From contig CP154956.1 of assembly GCA_039621445.1 (NCBI GenBank), positions 16,099,508-16,163,507 of the forward strand: a stretch of DNA of 64,000 bases, in the 5' to 3' direction. Source of the DNA: Euglena gracilis. Lineage: Eukaryota > Euglenida > Euglenophyceae > Euglenales. Position 1 is the first letter of the stretch. The number at the start of each line of letters is the position of its first letter. The position numbers were made by a program, and so were the translations under genes. Shown piece after piece: positions 21,491 through 31,900 of the stretch. Below the pieces are notes generated by a model, which searched no databases, had not been told where the DNA came from, and saw nothing but the letters and a program-made list of their open reading frames with translations.

Positions 21491-22114
21491 TCAGAATGAG
21501 GGACTCCCTGGTTGTGGGGTGCTGGGAGGTGCATGCTCTCCGAAGTCTGGGTCAAAATATGTGTCAATGGAGCCGACTGGGACTACAGAATCGTGGTGGT
21601 GGTCATGGCTGTCTATTTCCTCACCGCCTGGCCCATGTGCATGTCCAATCTGTGGACCTCCCTTCTCAGCCAGGCTGTGCATCCACCGGGAGAGCAAGAA
21701 ATCAGCAAGGTGCAAGAACAGGCTCGAAGCCATGCAGAATAGGTATGCGTAACTGTAGACAGTGAAGCCAGCTGGCAAGCAGGGACTTGACAATGACTCA
21801 TTGGATGGCTGCAGCATGTGGATGAGTCCGCAGGCTATGACAACACCTGTGCCCATGCACTTGCCATAGAGGATAACAATTGGTGTCCAAGAGTAGGGCA
21901 ACTTCTCAGTGAGCATGGGTGTCACAGCCCCCAGCATGGAACAGATGAGGATCACGAAGACGCAAACAATATGTAACGCCATGTTGAAATCAACTGCCAC
22001 TGAATCAGCGCATTCGTCCGGCTGACACGTGCAGTTGCCATATTCACTCGTGATATCGCTAAGGTTGGCCAAGCAAGTAGCCAAAAGGTCGCTGCAACCA
22101 GTTGTGCCAGACAT
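21491..22114 (-). CDS. ZIP zinc/iron transporter, first exon (TM1-3 and His-rich loop)
   Basis: The start codon at 22114 opens a Cys-containing N-terminus (residues 1-40, with CTCQPDEC). Then come three hydrophobic helices at about 43-68 (ALHIVCVFVILICSMLGAV), 76-101 (PIVILYGKCMGTGVVIACGL) and 112-143, followed by a cytoplasmic loop rich in histidine and acid residues (HAHGPGGEEIDSHDHHHD, about 159-176). This order, with a variable His-rich metal-sensing loop after TM3, is the N-terminal half of a ZIP transporter. The in-frame stop at 21491 is probably intronic, so the true exon end lies somewhat inside this span. Helices 4-7 are encoded by exons further left on the same strand. The gene starts about 120 bp from the truncated retrotransposon on the opposite strand. 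Confidence 0.85.
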   Translation of the reverse strand: MSGTTGCSDLLATCLANLSDITSEYGNCTCQPDECADSVAVDFNMALHIVCVFVILICSMLGAVTPMLTEKLPYSWTPIVILYGKCMGTGVVIACGLIHMLQPSNESLSSPCLPAGFTVYSYAYLFCMASSLFLHLADFLLSRWMHSLAEKGGPQIGHAHGPGGEEIDSHDHHHDSVVPVGSIDTYFDPDFGEHAPPSTPQPGSPSF

Positions 22115-22232
22115 TTCAACAGAATATCATCCACAAAAACCTGGAATAGATAGATTGGAACCATCTCCCCTTCTGCCTTCCAATCACCAATTCTTGGTGC
22201 TCTAAGGTTTACTGGGCAGGCAATTCCTACTT

Positions 22233-23579
22233 TTGTTCCTCCTAGGAATCAGCCTCGAATCAGAATCTTCGAAAAATCTTTCCAAGCTACCACAGGCGCA
22301 CCTCCAATTCACTATTTTACGCTATTGCCTCACCTCTGGAAAAGTAAACGACCTTCTACGAGCAACCTCCTACCACCAGGGCCGCCCGGAGTGTGCAGCA
22401 TTCAGCACAATCCTGCGGAACTGTTTTGAAGGACTGCTTGGTGGCCCGTGTACACCACAACAATGGGAGCAAATCTGCCTACCAATTCGCTTGGGGGGAC
22501 TTGGTCTTTCAGACCCCAGCCACATCCGCTTGCCTGCTCGAATTGCCGGCATCGTTGATTACTTCCGCCGTGGGCCGGAGACATTGGGAATCCCATCAGC
22601 TTTCCCTCGTGCTCCTGCAGACACCCTGGATTGTTTGCGGGACGCTTCCACCACCCTCGGAACCACAGCTCCCCTTCCACAATGGCTAGAGGACTTGTCT
22701 CTGATCCAAAACGCTCAGAGCCCCCACACCTCTCAGAAGTGGTGGAACGGCCAATTTTCCACTGCACGACAAGCATTGCTAACCCGACAATTGCCCCCAC
22801 AAGATCAAGTCCGGTTCGCGAGCCAATGCCAGCCCCATGCGATGGCGTGGGCTGCAGCCACACTGAGCACCGCCACCCGGACGCTCTTGCCTTCGGCCGA
22901 ATTCCGCTGTCTCCTTCGGTGGAACATTGGAATGCCATTGAGCGATGTTGCCTCCACCACTGGCTTGCTCTGTCCAAAATGCCAGGGGAATGTGGATGTC
23001 ACGGGTCATCACCTGTTGTGCTGCAAATTCAACAACCTTTACAAGCGGCACACGGCTGTCCAAGACTTTCTCACTTCCCTGGCGCAACGCTGCGGCTTCC
23101 AAGCCAAGAAAGAGCAACGGGCTGATGACAACACCCGCCCCGGCGATGTTTTCATTCCACGACTTGACAGTGACGGACCCGTGGCAATCGACGTCACTAT
23201 TCGCCACACCCAAATTCCAAGCAACCCTCTTGGTCGTGCAACCCAATTGCAAACCTGGCAGGAGAGGCAGGAAGCCGAAAAACACCGTAAATATGATGCT
23301 GCCTGCACAAGGCGGGGGTGGCGGCTCACTGCCTTCGTGCTTGACTGCTTCGGGGGACTGGGTCAGGAAGGCCGCACACTGATGTCCACCCTCCTCAAAG
23401 CCCTGCTGGGGCAGCGGGAGGGCTGGCAGCAACGCCAAACAGAAGCAGAGGTCTGGCAAGGCCTCTCCTTGACACTAGCCAAAGAGATATCGAAACAACT
23501 TGTGTGGTGCTTCTACACCGAACCATCCACAAATGCCGACACCTCCTCCAGAGGCTCACACTCTCCGTACTCAACCTAA
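22233..23579 (+). pseudogene. 5'-truncated non-LTR retrotransposon ORF (C-terminal part)
   Basis: The 448-codon open frame lacks all reverse transcriptase motifs. It matches, at a modest level, the part of the 28935-31946 protein downstream of the RT domain: compare GRPECAAFSTILRNCFEGLL... with the larger protein's segment after its RT. It retains a CCHC-like zinc knuckle (CPKC at residues 247-250, then GHHLLCC) and the restriction-like endonuclease region (PGDVFIPRLDSDGPVAIDVT). The frame opens at about 22245, just after a TTTTGTTCCTCCTAG phrase. Loss of the 5' part with an intact 3' part is typical of incomplete target-primed reverse transcription. It is divergent from the full-length element and belongs to a different subfamily. 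The start codon at 22233 has no special significance. Confidence 0.8.
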
Positions 23580-23599
23580 ATCGAAAACCTCACCAAATG

Positions 23600-23995
23600 A
23601 CAACAAACATCACCATGCAGTGCAATCCAACCAACCCTAGCACAAACAGTACGTGTCCGTCAGCCACACAACCTCCCCCGCTTGACACACACGCCCGAAA
23701 GGCAGCACAAGAACCACCCGAGACAAACACGCCAACGAAGGCAACAAGAGCCACGCACCCCTCACCCCAAGCATTATTTATTGAAGGTGAACCCCGCCCA
23801 TTTTCCACACGCAGCAGGAACGACACAAACACGCCAAAGAAGGCAACACCAAAACACACACGCCCCCCCTGGCACTTTATATATTGAAGATGAGCCTTGC
23901 TCATTTTCCACTGACCACTCACCCTGGCACCGAACACCCCTTTGTAAACCCCTCAGTATAGCAACCCGCGACCTGTGGCGGCACAGGGAGTCATG
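23600..23995 (+). repeat. Probable 3' tail of the truncated retrotransposon, with internal duplication
   Basis: ACAAACACGCCAA(C/A)GAAGGCAAC followed by a TTGAAGRTGARCC...CATTTTCCAC phrase occurs twice (about 23710-23812 and 23823-23912). The same phrase, ending near CACCGAACA, recurs alone at 33930-34060. Shared noncoding sequence directly downstream of a retrotransposon ORF and elsewhere suggests a family 3' untranslated region. Confidence 0.6.
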
Positions 23996-23999
23996 AGGA

Positions 24000-24737
24000 G
24001 GTTCTCCTTGTGGCGAGGGCCAAAAGAGACGTTACCCTGGGCCCGGGGCACGGTCTGGGTGAAGCTGTGCTACCCACCGTGGTAGCTTTTCTTCGAAAAT
24101 TGCCTAAACCCGATGGGGAACTGCACGGAAACACCCGGGGAACCAAAACAACCATGTGGGACCCCCAAGTGGCCTGTATACACCCCACATACCCCCGGCC
24201 CCCCCGGGCTGTGGGGCCCGCACAGGACCCCCAAAAAGGGGTTCCCACAGGACTTAGCCAGTCACTTTACCCACTCACGCACTCACACTTCCGACCAGGA
24301 CCCCCTGGGGCCAAGGTGTCCGCACGAAAGTGGGCTTGTCCCACTTTTTTTGGGACCCCCCAAAATGGCCCAAAATGCCCGTTTTCGGCCATTTTTGGGA
24401 ATTTTTGGAACAAAATCAGCCAAAAAACCTTATTATTAAAAACCTTATTTCCACCTCGGCGCACAGCGAGTGTGGTTGTCCACAACGCCCGCAGGCGGCG
24501 GCGGTTGGGGAGAAAGTGGCCCCAACTGGTGTGGAAACCAGAAACATGGTCGAGAGGCATCGGTTGGCTTGATGGGGGGTCATATCGATTTTTGCGTCGT
24601 GTGTTTCCGGCCCGGGATTGAAGTGTGATGGTGGAGTGGAGTGACAGACTGGGGGACAAAAACTTATTGTATCCAGCAATTTTTTTTGCTGATGACTTGC
24701 ACAACTAGGGGCAGAGACTTTTCACATTTCATGACCT
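24000..24737. other. Non-repetitive stretch without a recognised gene
   Basis: Mixed-composition sequence in which no domain, convincing exon or RNA could be identified. Short blocks of 'CCAAAATGGCC' type near 24360-24410 belong to low-complexity phrases common in the window. Confidence 0.4.
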
Positions 24738-25877
24738 GGGGATCCCCGTGGTTTACTTTTGTTGGCTGTAAAAAAATAAAATGCCGCGGGGTTCACTGGA
24801 ATAAATTCCTTGCAATTTTTATTCCTGAAGTATTAAGTGACCTTGTGGTTTGGGCTCTAGGGGTAACCCTCCCAATTGCCACCCCCCCCCCCAATTACCT
24901 GGAAGGATCATCCATGGAGAGCTGCATTTTTAAAAATAAAATGAACGTTGTTTTTAATACAGCCGGTGCCCCTATTTTTTGAAACTTTTCGACACAATCT
25001 TGAAACGTTTTGACAGAGTTTTTGAAATACTTTGATGGTATTCAGGAAATGTTTTGACAAGGTTTTTGGACGTTGCTGTACACAATTTTTGAAATACTTT
25101 GACAAAATCTTTGAAATGTTTTGACAAAATCTTTCAAACAAATTTGACAAAATCTTTGAGACTTTTTGACAAATTTTTGGTGCACTTCCATGTCATTGTA
25201 TGACCAACGTCAAGTCATCTGATGGGGCTCCCGGATCTGGCCTGGGGGGGGGGGGGGGTTGTGGGCAGACCCTAGGGTCTGCCCACGGTCGCCAAAGGTC
25301 GCCAAAGGTCGCTATGGGTATTTCCTACTCAGTCTTTTTTGCATTGTAGCGGCGTAGGCAACTGTTCCAGGGCCCTAAAAAAAAAAATCCCTTGTGTGTG
25401 CAACACCTTTTGTGTGTATGTTGCGCTAATTTGCCGTGGAGCGCATTTTTTGACATCGACCTGCCCACGACCTTTGGCGACCATGGCGACCTTTGGCGAC
25501 CCTAGGGTCTGCCCACAACCCCCCCCCCCCAGGCCAAATCTACCCCCCATCTGATGGGGCCGCTAAGGCCGCTCGCATGATAAAGTTCTTGTGAGGGTTC
25601 AGTCCTGTGTGATCTGTACAGTCATGGGATTGCTCAGTTGTATCACCTGCACTTTGGTGACGGTTTTACCTGGAAAACATTCTTGGATGTTTGTGTGAAA
25701 CAGAGCAGATTGTTGGACATATTTGACTTGACTGAACAGTGTGGTGTGCATCTATCCTCACATTTCAACTGCTGGCAAATTTGTGCCTTTTCGTACAAAA
25801 GGCACAAATTTTACTTTACGTTATGGGCGGTCTTTCTGCAAGTGTTTGTGTGCCGAAGGGGGGGGGAAGCAAATCAT
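24738..25877 (+). repeat. Tandem segmental duplication, left copy
   Basis: It starts CCTGGGGATCCCCGTGGTTT and runs through a block of ~25 bp phrases of the TTTTTGAAATACTTTGACAA kind to TGCCGAAGGGGGGGGAAGCA. The right copy (26738-27548) matches nearly base for base. Differences are a 321-bp MITE present only here (25228-25548), the orientation of a 25-bp segment (25725-25749) and a few substitutions and run lengths. Short minus-strand frames in the TTTGAAATACTTTGAC block read as repeated Lys/Phe-rich peptides and are not credible genes. Confidence 0.95.
25228..25548. mobile_element. MITE with long terminal inverted repeats and 11-bp target duplication
   Basis: The left end contains GGCCTGGGGGG then TTGTGGGCAGACCCTAGGGT and GGTCGCCAAAGG. 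The right end is its approximate reverse complement over about 80 bp. ATCTGATGGGG flanks both sides (25217-25227 and 25549-25559), and the paralogous copy has a single ATCTGATGGGG at 27219-27229 with no insert, which proves the insertion and its target duplication. An 11-bp duplication with long inverted ends fits a Mutator-like (MULE) nonautonomous element best (8-11 bp is usual there). The superfamily is inferred. No coding capacity. Confidence 0.9.
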
Positions 25878-26199
25878 AGGTGTCACAAGGGGGGGTCGGG
25901 GGGGGGGGGGGCTGCCCCCCCGGGATTTTGGAAAGGAAAAAATTTTCAGCATGAATGCGATATTTTTCTTTGCAATGCCATGTTCAATGGTTCAAAGGTC
26001 GTTACCGTCTCGGCTGCCTTTGGCGGCCGAAATAAAGCCCTTGAAAAAAACCCCATGGCACTTCTTGATGTTTGATTTTGGCCACAAACCGACTTTTTTT
26101 TTCCTCCTGATGCTAATTGCTTTTTGGGACCCCACAAACCACTTTCACCTTGGCTGTTTGAATCAGACCGTTACTTAACACCAGTCCCCCCCCCCCCCC

Positions 26200-26470
26200 C
26201 GGGGGTGAGCGACTGACTGGTTTTTTGGGCGCGACCCCCCTCCCCCCGGGGGTGGGGTAGGCCAGAAATCACCCAAAGGTGGCTGAGTGGCCAACCGGCG
26301 CCGGAGAAAATTTTGGCCCAAAATGGCCTTGAAAGGCCAAAAAGTGACTGTTTTTCCTAAGTGGCCAACCCCCCCGGGAGGGGGGGGGTAAAGTGACTGA
26401 TTGGCTTGGCCGAAAAAAGCGATTGCCTGGTTTTTTCGGAAAGTAACCCCCGGGTTCGCCAAGCAATGGC
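26200..26470. repeat. Dispersed ~270-bp repeat, copy 1
   Basis: GAGYGACTGACTGGTTTTT, a CCCGGGGGTGGG hairpin, AAGTGACTGATTGG... and CCCCCGGGTYSGYMAAGCAATG occur in the same order here and at about 59965-60235. The body between them includes GGCGCC hairpins and poly-T tracts. Nothing coding. Confidence 0.75.
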
Positions 26471-26737
26471 ATGGTTTGCATACAAACTGATTCCCCATGT
26501 CCCCCTCCCTCCATTTTCTTGACCAACCGAGTTTGGAGGAAACTCTGCGGTCAACAAAAAAAAAAACGATTTGCGCAAAGTGTAAAAAATGGCTTCTTCA
26601 CCCCCCCCCCCAGGTTGTGAAGTCGACAGTTGGGTTGAGTTGGGAGGTCTCCAAAGGGGTTCTACCAATGATCTCGCTTTCCGGCTCAAGTTCCTCGCCC
26701 CCCCCCCCCGGGAAAAAAATTGTTCCGACACTGCTGC

Positions 26738-27548
26738 CTGGGGATCCCCGTGGTTTACTTTTGTTGGCTGTAAAAAATAAAATGCCGCGGGGTTCACTGG
26801 AATAAATTCCTTGCAATTTTTATTCCTGACGTATTAAGTGACCTTGTGGTTTGGGCTCTAGGGGTAACCCTCCCAATTGCCACCCCCCCCCCCCAATTAC
26901 CTGGAAGGATCATCCATGGAGAGCTGCATTTTTAAAAATAAAATGAACGTTGTTTTTAATACAGCCGGCGCCCCTATTTTTTGAAACTTTTCGACACAAT
27001 CTTGAAACGTTTTGACAGAGTTTTTGAAATACTTTGATGGTATTCAGGAAATGTTTTGACAAGGTTTTTGGACGTTGCTGTACACAATTTTTGAAATACT
27101 TTGACAAAATCTTTGAAATGTTTTGACAAAATCTTTCAAACAAATTTGACAAAATCTTTGAGACTTTTTGACAAATTTTTGGTGCACTTCCATGTCATTG
27201 TATGACCAACGTCAAGTCATCTGATGGGGCCGCTAAGGCCGCTCGCATGATAAAGTTCTTGTGAGGGTTCAGTCCTGTGTGATCTGTACAGTCATGGGAT
27301 TGCTTAGTTGTATCACCTGCACTTTGGTGACGGTTTTACCTGGAAAACATTCTTGGATGTTTGTGTGAAACAGAGCAGATTGTTGGACATATTTGCACAC
27401 CACACTGTTCAGTCAAGTCATCTATCCTCACATTTCAACTGCTGGCAAATTTGTGCCTTTTCGTACAAAAGGCACAAATTTTACTTTACGTTATGGGCGG
27501 TCTTTCTGCAAGTGTTTGTGTGCCGAAGGGGGGGGGGAAGCAAATCAT
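26738..27548 (+). repeat. Tandem segmental duplication, right copy
   Basis: The partner of 24738-25877. It lacks the MITE, keeping the empty target site at 27219-27229. It carries the 25-bp segment GCACACCACACTGTTCAGTC... (27395-27419) in the opposite orientation to the left copy. A frame of about 80 codons starting near 27308 (MYHLHFGDGFTWKTFLDVCV) is open in both copies, but I see no domain in it. Confidence 0.95.
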
Positions 27549-28121
27549 CACCAAAAGCACTGCGGCGTGGCACACGGAAGTCATCCCTCGCTTGAAACGC
27601 AGATTTGGTGTGTACCCATGTGCATCCTCCGAGCTCAAAATAAACTGAAAAACCACTTGCAGCATGTGTCAGTGCGATTCAACCACATGCCCTCCTGTCT
27701 CCTGTGGCTTCATAGGAATACAAAAATACATGAGTCCCTGGAAAGGCGCTCCTGCATTCCACTTTCATCACTTCCATCCACCATTTCGCATTCTTCGTGG
27801 TGTAGTGTATTTTTAAGATTAACATCCTGCAGCACAATGAACGTGATTCTTCCTCCCATTCCACCAGTGACAAATGCCCCCCAGAAAAATGCGGATGCCC
27901 AAAAATCGCGCCCACAATGGATCAAAGATTTTGTCCAGAACGCTCCAAAAATTTTGTCAAAATATTTCTGGAATTGGTCAAAATCCTCCCAAAATTTTGT
28001 CAAAAAAAATCCAAAGCTCTTTTCAAAAAATTTCAAGAATCGAGTAAAATTCATCTCAAAGATTTTGTCATTCTTGACTCAAGAATGCGGGCGTTAGCTG
28101 TAGGCATTAACGTGACCCCCA

Positions 28122-28251
28122 GGGGTGCCACAAGGGGGGGTCGGGGGGGGCGGCCGCCCCCCCCCGAGATTTTGGGAAGAAAATTTTTTTTCACTCCACA
28201 AAAATGTGTTCTACTTGTGAACCAAAGTTTTGTCCAAATTTATTAGTGAAA
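28122..28251 (+). repeat. Dispersed GGTGCCACAAGGGGGGGTCG repeat, copy 1
   Basis: It starts GGTGCCACAAGGGGGGGTCG, has a G-run/C-run hairpin around GCGGCCGC, and ends with AAAGTTTTGTCCAAATTTAT TAGTGAAAAGG. A close second copy lies at 38786-38921, and the first ~70 bp occur again at about 25880-25950. The shared left edge with varying right edges is consistent with a mobile repeat family. Confidence 0.8.
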
Positions 28252-28254
28252 AGG

Positions 28255-28645
28255 TTTCTGATATATATTTTAGGTGTATTTTGACATTTTTTTGGAAGGA
28301 AAACCATTACCGTCTAGCTGCCCTTCGGGCAGCACTGAAATTTAACATTTTAGCTCCCTTGTCCCAGCCCACATTGGTCTTTGGGGTTGGGATAACTTTT
28401 TTAAAAAATGGGGGAAAATCCTGCACACACGACCCATCCCCAAGTCCAGCGCACCCACGCTCCACAGGGGTCCAATCTTAAAAAGATTTTCATGTGACCA
28501 TTTCACCTTTCTATACAGAAAAATGGCCACCGTTTCGCTACCCTGCGGGTGGCACGTGGTAAAAACCTTTGCTTTTTGTTGATAAAAATTGAGGTGATTG
28601 TGACCGTTTTGTGGTTCTGCAAATTTCTTGTGGATAACAAACACG
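28255..28645 (+). repeat. Dispersed ~390-bp repeat, uninterrupted copy
   Basis: It runs from CTGATATATATTTTAGGTG through CTAGCTGCCCTTCGGGCAGC to GGTTCTGCAAATTT. The same sequence occurs at 39741-39934 plus 41019-41275, where it is split by a 1.08-kb insertion. Here it serves as the empty-site reference. Two TTCG hairpins lie inside it. Confidence 0.85.
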
Positions 28646-28934
28646 TTACCACTCCCCCCCTTATTTCACCCCCCCCTTAATTGAACATTTGGGTCCGGGG
28701 ACCCCCCCCAAAATCGGGCACGTTAAAGGCAATTTTCAAAAAATTTCGGCGCTTTGCGCCGAAAAGGTATACCCAGCGCCTCCGGCGCGGGACCCCCCCC
28801 CCCCCCGGGGGGGCCCGCCCCGGCCCCCCCCCCCCCCCCCCCCCCCCCCCGGGGGGGGGGTCAGGTGACTTAAAAAGAAGCCTGTTCGGGTAGCAGGTTG
28901 CGGTTCCATATGTCAGTCTTCGGCGTTCGGCGGA

Positions 28935-31900
28935 ATGTTCGCCCCCCCCGAGAAAAAATTGATCCGGCACCTATGCCCCCACCAGGGTGCCTCGGCCGTC
29001 CACGCTTCTCCACACCCCTCCGTCCCACTCCCCTCTTCACCGCACCAACCCGTCGGGATTGGCACTCCCCTGTCTCTCCCGTGCCCAGATATGCAGCCCG
29101 AGCTGCAGGTGGTTCTCTCCACCAACTGCCCCACTCTTCGCCGTATCCCAGTATCAAGTCGTCACGCCATTTGTGACGCCCTTGCATCCTCCATTCAGAC
29201 CTTTCTCCAAGCCCAAACCTGGGAAGCTCTACACCGCCTGTTCATTTTTCCGAAACTCGTTCTTGGTGCCCCTCCCAAAACCTCGTCTTCCCATCAACAC
29301 ACATTGCATTGCCTCCTGGAAAAGAGACTGGCACAGTGGCACGCAGGAGAGTTTGCCGCTTTGTTTGATCCGCTTCGCTCTGACAGACGGCGAAAGCGGC
29401 CCACCACCCGCGCCAACCCCTCTGGCTCTACTTCTGATTCTGTGGCACGTGGTCTTATGGACCGGGTGCGCGGACTCGTTGAAGAAGGGGCCCTCGGCAA
29501 GGCCGTGGACGCTCTCACCTCTTTGCCCCTGGCATCGCCTGGGGATTCAGCAGTGATGCAGAAGCTCCTTTCGCTCCATCCACAGGGGTCTCCATTACGA
29601 GCCAGTTTGCCGCTGCCTGGGGCAGGCAATACGCCACAGACTAATGACTTCATCTGGTCTTCAATTGTGCAAGAAGCTGCAGCCTCTTTCCCCCGTGGCA
29701 GCGCCCCTGGCCCATCTGGTCTCCGTCCTCAACACCTTCGGGACTTGTTGGACCGTGAGGCCGGGACAGGCCCGCTGCACACAGCCTTGGGGTCCTTGGC
29801 TCAGAAGGCCTGGGAGGGCTCTCTGCCAGCAAAAGCCTCGATCATCTTTGGTACGTCAAACCTGATCCCACTTACCAAAAAGGATGGCGGTCTACGGCCG
29901 ATCGCCGTGGGGGATTGCCTGCGGCGCTTCATTGGGAAAATGCTGTTGCGACACCCGCAGTGCAAAGCGGAAACGTCTCAGCTGTTCCCGCAGCAATTGG
30001 GAGTGGGGGTGCGCTACGGAGCGGAGACAGTCGGGTTGGCGGTACAGGCCGCACTGGCGTCTCTGCCAGTGGATGGCGATTGGGTGGTTTTCCAGGCCGA
30101 CGTTTCCAACGCCTTCAACACCATTGATCGATCCGCGTTCCTGCAGGCATCCCTGGACCTCTGCCCGTCCCTTTATAACTGGCTCCGATTCTCCTACGGA
30201 GAAGACGTCCCACTTTTGTGCCAGGGTGACGTGCTGTGTCACAGCAGGACCGGTGTCCATCAAGGGGACACATGTGGGCCCATTGCCTTTGCCTTGGGTC
30301 TCCATCAGGCGCTGCAACAGGCTTCGGCCAATTTGCCCAACACGGTGTGGCAGGCATGGTACTTGGACGACGGCACTGTCATCGGCCCTGCCATTGATGT
30401 TCTGCCTTTTACGGCTTCTCTGGCCACGGCACTTGGCAGCGTTGGGCTCCACCTCAACCCCTCTAAGTGTGCCTTGTGGGGACCAGGTGTACCCTGTGCC
30501 ACTCCGAAACCCCCGGCTCTTCAGATCCTGCCTCCCGACCACCTTGCACAAAACTTCCCGGTCACCCCATGGGGACCGGGCAGTGGCATCCTGTGCCTAG
30601 GGGTACCCTGCGACTATCCTGGTGACTGCACCTTTTCTGACACCGCGTGGGCCAAGGCATCCGAAAAATTTCAAGCTACCATCTCGCGCCTCCAACAACT
30701 GCCGGATCCTCAACTCCAACATTGTTTGCTGCGCAACTGTCTGGATGGCTGCCGCGTCACGCACCTTCTGCGTCAGACCAACATTTCCTCCGGGACTCAC
30801 AGTGTGCAAGTGATCTCCGACTCCATCCGGAGTGCTGCCTGTGACATTGTGGGGGCACCCCTGTCTGCCTTGCATTGGAAACAAATCACCTTGCCGTGCA
30901 ATAAGACAGGGTGGGGCATCACAGACCCCCAGTTGGAAAGACCAGCTGCCCGTTTGGCTGCTTGCGTGGGTTTTTCCCAACGAGCGCCAGGCTTCAATAT
31001 CCCTCCGCCCTGGCGCTTGCTCCCGCTACCAGATACCATCCCCGTCGCCAAACTGGCTCGTGACACTTTGGGCCCACACAGCGAACCATTGGCTTCCTGG
31101 ATCGCCAACCCTTCTTCCTTGGCCTGTTCCACCCCAGATCACTCCACTCAATCGTGGTGGGCCGAACGTTTCCACGCCGTGCGCGTGGCAACTTTGGAGG
31201 AGGGTGCACCTCTTCGGGACATTGCCAGGCTTCGTTGCCAATCCTCTGCCTTCCTTCAAAATTGGATGACCGTCTTACCATCCAGGTCGGTGAATACCGT
31301 CCTGGCTCCGGACGAATACAGACTGCTTCTACGCTTCTGGACTGGCTTACCCCTGATCCCAACAACGGACATGCTCCTGTGCCCCCTGTGTGCTGAGGCA
31401 GTCGATCCATTTGGCGATCACCTCCTGGCTTGCAGAAGGAATGGCATAACAGAAAGGCACAACTGTGTTCGTGACGCCATTTTTGACCTGTGCCAGCGCT
31501 CCGGCATCACTCTTCGCAAAGAACAGGGATGCGAGGGTGGCACCCGTGACGCTGATCTCCTTCTCCTGGGGTGGAACAAAGGGAAGCATCTCGCTGTGGA
31601 TGTCACCATTGAACACCCGCTGGCCCCATCACGGTGGCCTCTGAACTTGACCCGAGTTCAGCGCACTTTACCAGACGCTGAAATGCACAAGAGAACACAA
31701 GCTGAAGAACGGTGCGCCCGCCACCAGTGGGAGTACATCGGGGCTGCATTTAACCCCTGGGGTTGCACAGGACCGGCAGCCTCCAAACTGCTACGCGATG
31801 TCTTACTTATGTTCTGGAACAGCCAAACAACGAAAACTTCAGGAATTGACCGAAAACCTGGCCATCACCCTGGCCCGTGCAGTTGCACGGCAGCTGCGGT

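Noticed and set aside
22402-23459. Minus-strand open frames across the truncated retrotransposon
   Set aside because: Shadows of the plus-strand frame with its zinc knuckle and endonuclease motifs.
25638-26075. Open frame MYHLHFGDGFTWKTFLDV... present in both duplicate copies
   Set aside because: It stays open in both copies despite the micro-inversion because the inverted length is unchanged. No domain, splice signal or codon bias supports it.
29892-30551. Minus-strand open frames across the reverse transcriptase region
   Set aside because: Shadow frames of the plus-strand retrotransposon ORF.
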